Shown here: piece after piece, positions 52,701 through 64,000 of the stretch
Layout: each line of letters starts with the position of its first letter
Numbering within the stretch: the first letter of the stretch is position 1
Assembly (NCBI GenBank): GCA_017590115.1
Contig: JAGGNK010006559.1
Coordinates: forward strand, 6,499,784-6,563,783
Reading direction: 5' to 3'
Source: Montifringilla adamsi
Lineage: Eukaryota > Chordata > Aves > Passeriformes > Passeridae
DNA: 64,000 bases
Program-made: the position numbers and the translations under genes
Notes under the pieces: model-generated
What the model saw: only the letters and a program-made list of their open reading frames with translations
Databases searched by the model: none
Told to the model about the DNA's origin: nothing

Positions 52701-54797
52701 GGCATGTTCCAGCAGAGATTAACTATGGCCACTTCAGGCACAACCCACATGTGGCAGCTGTGGGTAGTGAACATGATGTTAAACATCTCCTACACAGAGA
52801 ATCACAAAACAGACTGCAGCCTCATTAAGTCCCTTGTACTCTCCCATTCCTATTTTATTCATTTAAATTCCCCTGAAGAGGGAGTATCAGCTTTCCAGAA
52901 GAGAAGAAACACTGACTGCTTACTGAGCAACAGCTGAAAGCTATCATTTTTAAACTTATGATTTCTTTTGACATTGAATGCTTATACTGGAAGACACATT
53001 TTTCACTACAAACTATTTCTATTTTGCTTAGTAGAGCAAAAGAAATTATTAAAGCAAAAGCTATTCCCAGTTTACAATCACTTCTTCAAGATGGTAATAA
53101 TAATTGACCTTAGGTTAGTCTCTATATAAATTATATTTGAAATTGTGTAAGTTGCAAAGAAGCAGGGCCGGACAGTCCCCAACACATATTTTCCAAGAGA
53201 AAATTATGTCAGATTCCAGTAAGACATGGAGTAAAACTTGCTTTAGTTCCTAAGTCCTGTGTCCTAAACAGAAATCAAGCACTTGTGTCCCACATGTTAC
53301 AAGCATGTTTTGCAGTCATTAACAAGAAAAGTATTATGCTTAATCTGAGGCTTTTCTAAAGTGTTTTTTTTTTTTTTTTGGCAATTACGCTATGGAAGGG
53401 AGCAGCTGAAATAATAATAATAAAACTTTATACATGCAGGGAACTTTCATCTGGGAATATCAAAATAATTTATAAGCCTAGTTAAGTCTATCTTGATATT
53501 TTCCTAGGATACTGCTTTCTTGTGGCAATTGGTAAGCCAGTGACTGCCCTGGTTTAGCAGAAGGGAGAACTGGGGCACAGAAAGGGTGAACAACCCATGC
53601 AGGGTTACTGCAGCAGATCACTGAGTGTTAGCCAAGATTCATGCACACAGAGATGGGGTTTACAGGATGGGTTTGGGTTACTTCTTTGTTTCTTATGGTA
53701 GGGAGGTTTTCACTGCTGAGAGCCCTTCCCCCATCCGTGTGGAATATCCAAGTCCTGAGGATTAGCCTCTGGGTGCTGGTAGCTGCTTACCTCCCTCTTA
53801 ATTTCATTCATTCACAAAGGGTCACTTGCTAGGTTCCCTTTGGATGCCCAAGCCCCTCTCTTCCCCACGCCAGAAAACTGGGCTCTGCCCACCCACAGCA
53901 AGGAGCACAGCTGGGACATGGAGCACCTGAGTGATGGAGAGCCACACTTACAGGGGAGGCAAAATGTGCCTGTTGAAATCCTGATGCGTCTTCAGGTTTC
54001 TAGTAAGCATCCTGAGGTACCTGGAGAACAGCAATCCTTCAGTTGTAAAGAATGAAGGCCCATCTCCTGATGCTAAATCCCTAGCTGAGAAGAAAGGGTG
54101 AAATCTCCTGACCACTGAATGAGGGACCACTCTAGGGAGTCTGTCAGCCACTTAAGAGACATGTCTTCAAGAACAGGGGAGGCTCTGATCTGTGAGATCT
54201 TCATGTGTCTCTCTGGAAACAAGCTGACCCCTTGGTCCAAACACCTCCTTTCTGTCTGGAGCTGCAAATACATCTTCTTTAACAAGAACATATTTTCACA
54301 GGCCATAAATCAAACTACTCTTCTTCTTCAAGGGAGAAACACCCCATATTTCATGGAAGAGAGGTTGTAAAAGCACAATGGTACTCCCTGAGCTAACCTT
54401 GGGTCTCTGTGCATGGTCTGGCCAGGACCCGAAGCAGAGCCACATTGTGTGCTCTGGATAGAGGAGTTTTCCTGTTGTGCTCATTTCTGCTGCCCATATG
54501 AAATCAAACTGTGAAAACACTAACTGGGAAACATAAATCTGCAGATTTATAATTAACCTTTAGGCAGGTGCCAATGCCTAGTCTTATGGACATTTGCAAG
54601 AATATTATAAACTTCATTTGCTCAATTTTATGTGTGTTGGGCAAAATGTGTTTTAAGGAATAAATCAAGGGTGAAAAAAAGAAATGTGCATTGTAGCCCA
54701 TTGTCAGTCACACACAAGGATTATGAATTTTTTTGACAGAGGTTCCAATAGTAGTTTTAAAAGAACCTTTTTCCTTTCTGGGATGCAGAATACAGGA
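46761..54797. other. Gene-less stretch
   Basis: No gene is supported. T runs lie at 49388-49405 (T18) and 53364-53379 (T16). A minus-strand frame of 142 codons (51805-52233) begins with a hydrophobic LLFLTTLLLF segment but has no domain, and its upstream region shows no promoter signal. I leave it unannotated. Confidence 0.5.
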
Positions 54798-54877
54798 ATT
54801 GTAGGAATTCAGAGATTGTAGGAATATCAGAGATTTTCCTACAGAGATTTTAATTGTAGGAATATCAGAGATTTTCC
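54798..54877 (+). repeat. Short tandem duplication, 25-bp core, period 38
   Basis: ATTGTAGGAATATCAGAGAT followed by TTTCC occurs exactly at 54815-54839 and again at 54853-54877. A third, shorter variant (ATTGTAGGAATTCAGAGATT) starts at 54798. The exact identity of the 25-mers points to a recent duplication, probably by replication slippage. Confidence 0.9.
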
Positions 54878-57817
54878 ATCTTATGCTGTTCATTTTGTTC
54901 CAGTATCTCCCCTCTCCATAAGTGCTACGTTCTTGCTACAATTTATAGCTGAGATTTCTGGGCAGGAGGCACAGTTTAGAAAGTACAGTGGTGAAGCTCT
55001 GGAAACCTCTGGCAGAATGTGGGAGCTGGTCTGGGAAACAAGTCTTTCTTCAGGATAAATGAGCTGCTCAGTCAGGTAAGGGTCACCCAAAATTCCTATG
55101 AAAATAAGCATTTGCCTTCAAAAATCTGGATTTAGACCACATACCCCAGTTATATGAGATCTCAAAACAGAAAATAGCTTTTGTTTTCCTGGAAAGTACC
55201 ATGCTGTTGATTCAGAACTGAAACATCACTACTCCACCAAAGAAAAAGCAAATCAGGTATCTGCATGACTTGTAGTCAGGAACAATCAGGGGAATATTTT
55301 TTTTTCTTTTTTACTATTATCTCTGTTTTTCCAGTGATTCTGTTCAATTAACATGACTAGAGGTACACATCCTGATGTCATTATTGGATTCCAAAATAAA
55401 CAAAAATAGCAGGTGCCAAGCAGACTTGCAGATGTTCCAGCAATTTTATTCATTAATGAACTCCAACTTCAAATACACCCAAAGCAAACATATGTACAGA
55501 AGGCTTAAATTCAGATGTGTTGAAGGAATTCCAGTTCAGGACATTTTATTAACCTCCACATAACTGATTGTGCTTTAGCTCTGCACATGTTTTGATTTGT
55601 CACTTTTCAAAAAAAATCAACAGCGCATGCAGATCAGATGCCTGGTTGAAATATTTTGTGAAAGTGAATGATCAAAAGCAGGTCAAATGCCTCATTCTGT
55701 CTTGCTCAAACATGTTCAAAACCAGAATAATTCGTAGCATTCAGTTAACTTTATTAATGCTTTTTGTCTTTTTTTTTTTCCCCTAAAATCTCTGTAAAGG
55801 AACATCACAGTCTGTGAATTCCAGGACATAAATATGTACATATACAAATTAACTGCTAATTATGATGTGCATAAAAAACCTGACAAACCAGTATATTGAA
55901 AAAAGTCATTTTATGGGTTGTTACTTGCTTGAAGAACATTATTAAGGTATGAAACTGAGATGTTAGGTGAAGTTAGAAGGAAAATTCTCACCCAAAACGA
56001 ATAATACAGAGTCTTACCTTTTAAGGTGAGACAGGGTTTTGGTGTGAAGGTCCACATGAACTGGGGGTGTTTATATTAAAATTATTGTTATAGTCTGGCT
56101 TTTCTTCAGCAGTTGATTGTGGCAGTGAAGGACAGAAATGTCATCTTTGGACTGTTTCCTAATTTCATTCTCTTAATGAAAATTCAGTCAATTTGCTAAT
56201 AATATTGCTGCTGGTGGTGAAAATTTTACAAGATTTTTCAGTATATGTGGAAAAGTACCTTCAACATGTATGTCTAATGGTCTTAGGAAGAAGGTAATTA
56301 AAACCACATACTTCATAATGAGCAATGTCATTCTAAATCGGAAAACTTTCATATGTCTTTGATTCTTTTACCATTACCTGTTTTTCCCTGAAATCTGCTA
56401 TAATTTATGGGAAAGCACAAGTCTTTTGTAGAATGACATGGAACTGGGATTTTATAATCTTTCTAAGTAGTATTAAAATGATTTCCCACAATTGTTGTTT
56501 CCTTTAGGATGATTAAATGTCCTTATTGTTACCATATTACATATGCATACCAATTGTCTGTAATGACTTGGTTGGCGATCAATGCCTTTTATGGAATTTT
56601 TTTTGTTTAGTTGTAGTCTCACCTTTCATGTGGATGATACATCTTGCCCACATTTCTGGCCAATGTGTATTTCTGTTTATATGTTTATATGTCTATGTGT
56701 GGTACTGATTTTTAGTTTGAGGATCACTGAATGTGTGGTAAGACTAATTATTTTAACTGTTTCTTTTGACTCAAATCTTAAAAAAATTTATTGTACTTCA
56801 AAGTGGCTAACATTTGGTTTCTGTTTAGAATGAAGTTTTGAGCCAACCTTTTCTTTTTCCCCTTCTCTCTCTTCCCCCTCTCTCCTCCCCCAACCTGCCT
56901 GCCTAATACCTGAGCCATTTAACCGTGTGATTAATGTAAAATAAAGATCACCCAGGATTTCACTGTCTGTAAGATGAATTATACTCTCCAAACATAAGTA
57001 GTTGGAGACTTGCTCTTCACATGTGGTGGGTTTCTTTTTTCCCTCTGAGTGCACTGTCTGATCTATACATGAGGGACTAGTGAGACTAACACTGTTCCCT
57101 GCAAGGTTCTGGTTTGATGATAATTTTATTTTTAGGGCATTGTTATTGATATTGGCTAGCATTACTCACAGCCTTTAATCAAAAGGAAGAAGTGATAAAG
57201 ACATCTTTACGATAAGCTTGTATGTGATAAGCATGAGAAATATGGAAAAAGATTAAAGACCTAGTATCTTGGCCTCAGAGAAAAGAGTCTTTGTCCTGTT
57301 AAAAATAAAGTTGACCAGATGTGCTCATTTAGGCATGGCAGCTCTCATTTTCTCATCAAACACATCACTGGTTAGGCTTTTAAAATCAAAACCTTAATCT
57401 TTACTTTTGAATTGGAGTTCCCATCATGATTTTTACATTACTGTGTGACCAAGTTATGGAGGGTACTTCAGCTTGTACCTTTTTTCTGCAGGTGTATAGC
57501 CAAAACAAGATGGCAACTAAATATGCCCTACAATTCCTCACTAAATCAGGGCATCAAGAGACAAAGTTTGTCCCTTGCTGACCTGTTCCTGTGCATGAAC
57601 ATCTTTGTCATTGCACTGAAGTGAGGCAGGTGGGGAAAAAAAGAAACAACAAACAGCTGTAGGTGCAATCGTCCTATCATTCAACCTGTAAAATCACTCA
57701 GTCTCTACATCTATTGCTCTGAAAGTGCCTAAGGAGTTAAAAAAGCCAAACTTATAAAAATTAAAGAAAAAAAGCAAGTGAAATACCAACCAGGCCACCT
57801 GTCCCTGCAGCACTCAC
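54878..57817. other. Gene-less AT-rich stretch
   Basis: No gene is supported. Short T runs lie near 55297-55311 and 55770-55779, and a CCTCTCTCCTCCCCC-type pyrimidine patch near 56862-56892. If the minus-strand exon at 57818-57884 is real, this stretch would be the start of its first intron. Confidence 0.5.
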
Positions 57818-57884
57818 CCACTGGGCTGCATATGAGGATGAGGTTTGTCAGAAGCAGCAGCATCTGGCAGGGAGGATTCTTCAT
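57818..57884 (-). CDS. Possible first coding exon encoding a signal peptide, partial
   Basis: On the minus strand an ATG at 57884-57882 opens MKNPPCQMLLLLTNLILICS, followed by PV. This is a typical secretory signal: a short polar start, a hydrophobic core of about 12 residues and small or polar residues at the end. The frame then reaches CCAGTGG|GTGAGT, a strong splice donor (exon end 57818, GT at 57817-57816). The coding part is 67 bp, which leaves phase 1, the usual phase after signal-peptide exons of secreted and membrane proteins. Upstream sequence (57885-57960) is locally CpG-containing, and a CCAAT motif lies on the minus strand at 57994-57998. The same frame is open upstream to another ATG at 57962, and the -3 base of the inner ATG is C, so the start is not certain. 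I do not recognise the protein and see no second exon. It may be chance. Confidence 0.3.
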
Positions 57885-60771
57885 TTGCACATTCAAGGTT
57901 CGTGCGGTTAACCGAGCTCTTCTGCTTCGGGTCAGACACAGCTTGTGGGAGCATTTTCTCATTAGCTTTTACAGTTTAGAGGAGACTGAACATATTGGTC
58001 CACAGGACTGCTGAGAGGTTAAATTTGAGACAGGGATTTTAATAGGAATATTTGCATACAACTGTGTGCTCTGGAATGAAGACTTATTTTTCATTCACCC
58101 AAGCACCTGACTGTGTAGGTTCCTTCTCTAAGTACAGAGAAGAAAAGGAAAGCTTTAAGAACTATATGTCAGGACAGCAAGAAGCATCTGGGCATATACT
58201 AAAATAAAAATTTTGGTTATGTACCAGGCACTTATTCCATTACTTTGACTGTATTATGCTGACACTCAGTGAATTCCCATCATCTTCTGCATTTTTGAAG
58301 CAGAACAATACCCTAGGAGAATATATATTATTAAGTATTTTTCCCCTGTTTTTTTTTAATATGACCATTGTCTGCTTTTGAATGCTCTTTAGGGGATGTA
58401 AAGCTATCTTTCAAATGCCTTTTTCCATAGGGTACAACAGTTCTTTCTTGTCTATCAGGAAACCTTACTGGCTTTTGCTGGAAGAGTGTAGTGAAAGAGC
58501 TGTTTAAGTTTTACAAGTTCTTAAAAAATAATTTTATTACTGTCAAATGGAACCACTTTAAATGTTTTCATGTCCTAAATGGGAGTTATCAGTGTTGACA
58601 GATACCTTAAAGGGGTGGAGAAAATAGTAAATAGTCTTTTAAACTGGAAGATTATGTGTGTATCCATGCACCTAACAGCTCTGATATGGATAGTTTATCT
58701 TCAAATCAGTAGGAACAGCCACATGGATGCATCATCTAACCTGATGAAAATCCTATTCAATTTTTTTGCCATTCTGCCCCAAGATTATGGAGGGGAGAGG
58801 TAGGGAGAAGGTTTTATGAGTCCTTCAGCAATATTTCACACCCCTCATTCCCAAATGATGGTGGATGAACTGGTGACGGTCTGTGATGCCACAGGCCACG
58901 CTCATTTCTGTGAATCAGCACTGGAAGGGCTCCACTGGTGTACTTTAGGTCCCTCCCATCTCTCAGATGGTCACAGAACCACAGTCTTTTCCCTTTACTG
59001 GGCCTTGCTGTGCAAAATGCATCCTTTGTTGCATGGCAGGTTGCTTGGGTTGCTCAGTCCCAGTCCCATGTCTGTGTGATGGTTTGCAAAAAAGGCATCA
59101 CACACCTACATCCAGTAACTGGCTTGACTTATTGAGACCCTTGTATGGTTAGGAACAGGGATCAGTAAAGATGAATGGTATCTTTGGTAGTCATTCAAGT
59201 ACAGCAGAAAACTTCTAGGGGGCAGATGAAGTTTGTCTGGCCCCTGCTGCCTAATGACCCTTTTTCTGGAGAGTGTCATGCTGAATTTGTAGTTGTGTCT
59301 CTTTGTTTAAGCATTGACTTTCAATTTATTACTTAAGGGATCCAGCCTTAAATTAGTGATGGGTCATTATGTGCCCTTCCTAATGGTAAACTGAACTGTG
59401 CACACAAACATATCAGAAACAGCTGAGGGTAAAATGCTTTCTAGTCTGCCAGCCCAGCACTTTATGCTGGTGTCACTTTGATTAACATAAACTGTCAGTG
59501 GCCATGGCAGCTAGAGAAAAGTTTGTCTTTTTTACCTGGAAACTCAGCAAGACAGTTGTTATTGCTTTGGTATGGCAGTAGGATGGAAAACGGATAGTCT
59601 GTGATGCCCCGTGCTGGGTGCTGTGTGAGCACAAACCAGGAGGTCTGTTTCCATTTCCTGGTGCTTGGAGCAGAGGGCCTCCTTGGCCACAGACCATTTT
59701 CAGGCAGGCAGCAGACATCCTCCACAAATGTTCAGGCAGGGCTCCTAAGAGCCTGTGCTGACTCAAGTGAAAATCCAGCTCAGTGTTAAGCACAAGTAAA
59801 TAGACAGGGCCCTCTGGAGACACAACCATACTGTTTCCACTTCTTATCAGGCTTCCTTAACACTAGGGATATCAATAGGCAATAATAGAAACCTATCCTA
59901 TAGTTTTTTCCCCTTGTAGGATCTGTATCTCATTAAATTTTGTGGGTTGAAGAATATATCCACTAAATACCTCGTGGATTAAGCCCACGAAAATAAGTAT
60001 GATAGTCTTGGTTTACAAGCTAGGCAATTCCCCAGGTAATCCTTTTGCTTTTTTTCTCCATCACTTGCTGAAATGGAGCTACGTGTAACTAGAAGGGAGC
60101 CATGTGGGAATAAAATTATCCAAACAGTGAAACATGGTGCTGTTAGGAGCATGGAGGTTGGGCTGGAGGACCTAAACAAACCTCATTTACTGTAGATAGC
60201 AGACTGCTTATATTGCTGTGTGCATTCAACATTTTCCAGCAGAGTTATGAGTTTTCTGGCTGATGCACATTTTCTGTTGTTGCATAAAGGATTGTGATAT
60301 AAAATCAAGATGAAGCCAAGCTGGTGGAGTTTCATTCACTGCTGAGATGTTTCTTCTGATGTGTAACTATCCTCCAAAATTGATCCTCTGTGCTTATCTA
60401 AGTCACACCTACCACTTCTGACCTCCCCTTCAGCCCCCACATTTACATGTGAGAGTGATATCATTCTACAGTCAGTAATGTTTTCAGATTCTGTTTTTCT
60501 TTGGCCTCCTTATATTTACTTGTTTGTTTCCTTATAACGTCATGGTTCTGCTTGGAAACATGTTTGGCTACATGGGAAGAGTATCCATTGCAATTTATGC
60601 TTCCTGACCTTTGGTGAAGCTAAAATAAATTGCTTTTTGGAAAGAAACCAGAGGCTCTCCTCTCTGTTCCTTTCAAAGAAATCTGACCTTACAGTTGTTT
60701 CTTGTGGGGACAGTAGAAGCTTCTTTGAGCCAGAAAAAAGGAAGCAAGAAAGGGTAAAATTTTCCTATGCC
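57885..60771. other. Gene-less stretch, including a possible minus-strand promoter
   Basis: The first 120 bases hold a small CpG cluster around GTGCGGTTAACCGAG (57902-57916) and a minus-strand CCAAT at 57994-57998, which could be the 5' UTR and promoter of the minus-strand exon candidate. The rest shows no gene. Frames at 58816-59152 (plus) and 59482-59829 (minus) have no domain. Confidence 0.4.
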
Positions 60772-60822
60772 TTTTTTTTTTTTTTTTGTTTTGTTTTGTT
60801 TTGTTTTGTTTTGTTTTGTTTT
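60772..60822. repeat. T16 run plus (GTTTT)7 microsatellite
   Basis: Sixteen T lead into seven exact GTTTT units. Read on the minus strand this is (AAAAC)n plus poly-A, a form often left by the tail of a retrotransposed copy, but no body sequence is recognisable beside it. Confidence 0.95.
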
Positions 60823-63800
60823 AAATATAATTCAGATATTCCTTGATGGACACAGGGTTTTTCAAATCTTTTCTCTTATTGACAGGGCTGCTTTGCCTGT
60901 CATGCTTTATCCACTTAACTCCGTGTTGCTTTAACTGAGTATCTGGTACCCCCCAGCCACTGTACATGTGTTCCCTCTCCTGGAACCAGGACGTGGCTGC
61001 TGCTGTTCCCTCTAACGCATAGCCAGCAAGGATGAGAAGCCGTGCACAGATTGGACAGAGCTAATGAAGTAAGTGTCGGCAAGCCCCTCACACAGCCTTG
61101 CATGAATTCTTGGGGTTATTCTCCCAGCTGCAGGGGTCATGGGCTGGGAGTCGAGCAGCAAGTGCTGGACAGGTATTGCACAGGACATAGAGGAAATAAA
61201 TTCTTCCAGCTGATGAAGGGTCATCACTCTGGCACTTTTATGGTCTCGGTGATCACAGAGAGGCAAGCACGGCATCAGCTTGCAGCCTGTGCTGCTCAGG
61301 GGAATTCCTGGAGGCTGGAGGTTCAGGTGCTGTCAGTGTAGGCCTAGAAGTCCCAGATAAGCTCTGATGTCCTCTCTGGGTATCTGATTTCAGCTCCAGC
61401 TTTTCCCAGAGAGTGCTCAGCTCTGTTCAGCAGGGATGAAAGTCAGCTGACTTACATATGTAACCTTTTTCTTTTTCAGACTAGTCATGTGTGTTTGGAA
61501 GAAAATGGCAGGCTTAGGAGAGCAGTGACCATGAAGTTCTCAATCTTAACCATGTGCCTGTCTATGTTTTATCAGAGGCTCAAGGTTGTGTAGAGTATTT
61601 TTAAATTCCTCTCTAAAGTGAATAAGTAATGAACCATCCTGCACATTGTTAGGGAAAACCATGCCATTGGAGGAGATCAGGAAAAGTTCCTTTCTGACAA
61701 TTCTTTTCAACAATGTGATACAATTTATTTGAAATTTGGGGAACAGTTAGGGGCAAAGGGAGGAACACCCCTCCCTTTAGTTAACCTTGCTCGGGAAATG
61801 CGAATCACTGAGCTAAATAAAGTTTGTAAAAGATGCTCTGAAAATACTATGCTACGCCCTATAATTCAGCCAAGAATGAAGGAGGCGGGAAAAGAAAACA
61901 TCAAAAGTCCCTGCTTTTTTTATATTGCTTCCTGGCACATTTCTCGTCCTCCACTTCCCCCTCCCCCCTCCCCATCTTCCTTCTGGTTTTGTTTTGTTTC
62001 ATCTCTTTTTTCCTCCCTCCCCCTCTCTTTTTAAAAAGAAATCCTTTTCATTTTGTAAAGCTGGTACCATAACTTTAACAACAATCTTGTTGTCTACAGA
62101 TGACAACAATGAGAAATGCCAAAGGAGAAGTGAGTCCTGTAGGGACCAGAGGACAACAAAGACAGTTTTCAACATTTTTATTAGGACTTCATGATGTACA
62201 CATGAAAAATTAAGTTCAGAATATTAATTGCTCTTCAGATGGCGCCGTTTAAGTCTGGAGGATGTTAACATTCCTGCTGCATGACAAAGGTCCCCCACCC
62301 CCTGTGTTGATACTCATCCTGCTCAAAGGGGCAGTAACATCTAAGGATGAACAGGCTGGGCACCAAATCCTGCTTGAAAGCTACTTTCACAGATTTATCT
62401 TGGGATTTCCTAGCACCCTCTTGCCAGGATCAGTTTGCCCTTGAGGGCTAGGCTGCCTAGCTCTAGCTCTTTGCAGTGCCCCAGCTGCTTCATTTCCACA
62501 CATTTGAATGTATGCTTTGGCAGAGAGGATTATTAGTGGTAGAGGAGAAAAGGCAGCAGGGAAGTACCTGTCCCTGAAGTGTGGGAGTTTTGATGCTGTT
62601 TGAACAGCCGCTCGTGTAGTCAGGTGACATCATGGGGAAAGAGTGTAGACTGTTTGTATGGACAAATCCAGCTGTGGTACCCCTGTGCTGGCCTGTGTGG
62701 ATGCTGGGAGCTGGCAGTGGCATGTAGTGGCAGGGTGACAGCAGGCATTGGGAGGCCTTGGGCTTGTTCCCCCAGCGCTTGGGGCAGCTGAGTTGTGAAA
62801 CCCATCCCTTCAGTGTCTGGCATTCAGCCTTACCTGTTTAACAGAAGTTTAGCAGGGGGAGCATGGATGGCTCACTTGAACAGTGTTCCTCTGGAGCATG
62901 CCTCAATCTGCCCTACTCTCCTAACTGTGAAGAAAGCAACAAAAGAAACTGAACTCATTTTCCTGGCCTTTCTAAAAAGCCATACTGCTGGGGGGACCAC
63001 TGCTGCTCTGCCCTGTCCCTGACCTGATGGATGCCCTCTGGGTAGCTCAGAGAGGTTGGGACCTGGAGCTGTACAGCTGCCTGGGCTTTGCAGGGAGGTG
63101 GCAGCTCTCACTGCCAGGGAGGCACAAAACCAGCTTGTCGCCTGCTTTTCTGTCCCTGTTTTGCTGCCTGACCCCTTGCCCCGCCTCGTAAAAACAAACA
63201 CGTGCAACATGACTTCCAGGTGCTTTTCCTGCTTAAACGCCCATGGCAGCAGATGCAGCCAGGGGAGGGCTGGGGCCTCTGGCGGGAAGGGAAGGGGATT
63301 TTCTCCCCAGGCTGCCAAGCTCTGCAGCCGCTATTTAGCCTGAGGGCTACACTAGCATGCGTGCGGCTCAGGCAGTCCCCATGGAGCACTAATGACCTTT
63401 GGGTCTGTAGCTTCCCTGTCCCCAGACCTGGTGCTTTTCCATCTGGTTCCTGGTACTCCCTTAAATCCCTGCTGGCTGTTTAATAGCAGTCAGGGAGTTT
63501 CAATGAAGCTGAGGTCACTTTGACTCACTAAATGCCACTGCTTCTAAACTGGAACCAGACTGAGTTGAGGGTTTTGTTTCTGATGGCAGGAGCAACGACA
63601 AAGTGTCCTCTTGACTCTTCACCAGATGTTGATCACGAGCCCACAGCCTGAGCAGCTCCAGGTTTACTTTGTGTGAGGGTCAGTCTCTGCAGTACATTTA
63701 TGAACATGCCCCTGAGTGGACTGCTTTTCTTTAGCTGTGGTTTTTATGTCAAAGTCCTTATATATTTTGTGGGGTTTTTTGTGTTTGTGAGTACTCATTG

Positions 63801-64000
63801 TTTGTGTGTACCTGAAGTTGCCTGATGTGCCCAGCCTCTGAATCACCCTCTCTCTGTGAGGAATATATCTGAGCACTCAGTAGCCCAGCATGAGAAAAGA
63901 AACTTCTATATGTCTTTACGGTCAGTGAAAGCAAAAGACATGATTTCTGACAATTGCTTGGCTTCCAGATCTGCTGCTAGCACCAAGAAGCTGTGGCCAG
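60823..64000. other. Gene-less stretch, GC-richer toward the end
   Basis: No gene is supported. A perfect 9-bp hairpin AAAGGGAGG/CCTCCCTTT lies at 61755-61778. A pyrimidine-rich tract of C- and T-blocks covers about 61938-62032. From about 62600 to 63480 the sequence is GC-richer, with a few CpGs near 63178-63210 and 63280-63365, and has overlapping open frames on both strands (up to 148 codons, minus, 62872-63318). None shows a domain, and the CpG content is well below that of a CpG-island promoter. Confidence 0.5.

Noticed and set aside
62872..63389. GC-richer region with overlapping 93-148 codon frames, considered as a CpG-island gene start
   Set aside because: CpG density is low, the frames on both strands are open only because of GC content, and no domain or donor stands out.

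Overview
The window looks like vertebrate nuclear DNA, almost certainly from a bird. It is AT-rich, has no operon-like structure, and has no long open reading frame that reads as a host gene. It carries a CR1 LINE tail whose protein has the typical avian CR1 C-terminal sequence, a solo endogenous-retrovirus LTR, and a second LTR-like repeat that I recall from songbird genomes. A passerine is my best guess for the host. That rests on memory of repeat families and could not be searched.

Most of the 64 kb is intergenic or deep intronic DNA. Nearly all frames of 60-120 codons are chance openings with no recognisable domain, and I do not annotate them. From left to right the window holds: about 9.3 kb of unremarkable sequence; an LTR-like avian repeat (about 9298-9700); a 610-bp solo LTR flanked by the exact 6-bp duplication GTTACT (10638-11259); a long T/GT microsatellite (15859-15931); a decayed non-LTR retrotransposon ORF2 fragment on the minus strand (about 19810-20425) that keeps a 225-codon frame across an internal deletion; microsatellites near 21.6, 30.1, 39.7 and 40.0-40.15 kb; a truncated CR1 on the minus strand (about 32530-33290) with one frameshift; a hairpin-rich, possibly LTR-derived block (40184-40460); a possible 162-bp exon (46599-46760); a 38-bp-period tandem repeat (54798-54877); a possible minus-strand signal-peptide first exon (57818-57884); and a GTTTT microsatellite (60772-60822).

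No gene could be named. The two exon candidates rest on splice-site quality, phase and, for one of them, a hydrophobic N-terminus. They would need transcript data. The best-supported elements are the solo LTR, which is defined by internal evidence alone, the CR1 tail, and the LINE remnant. I saw no rRNA, tRNA, CRISPR array or known microRNA.
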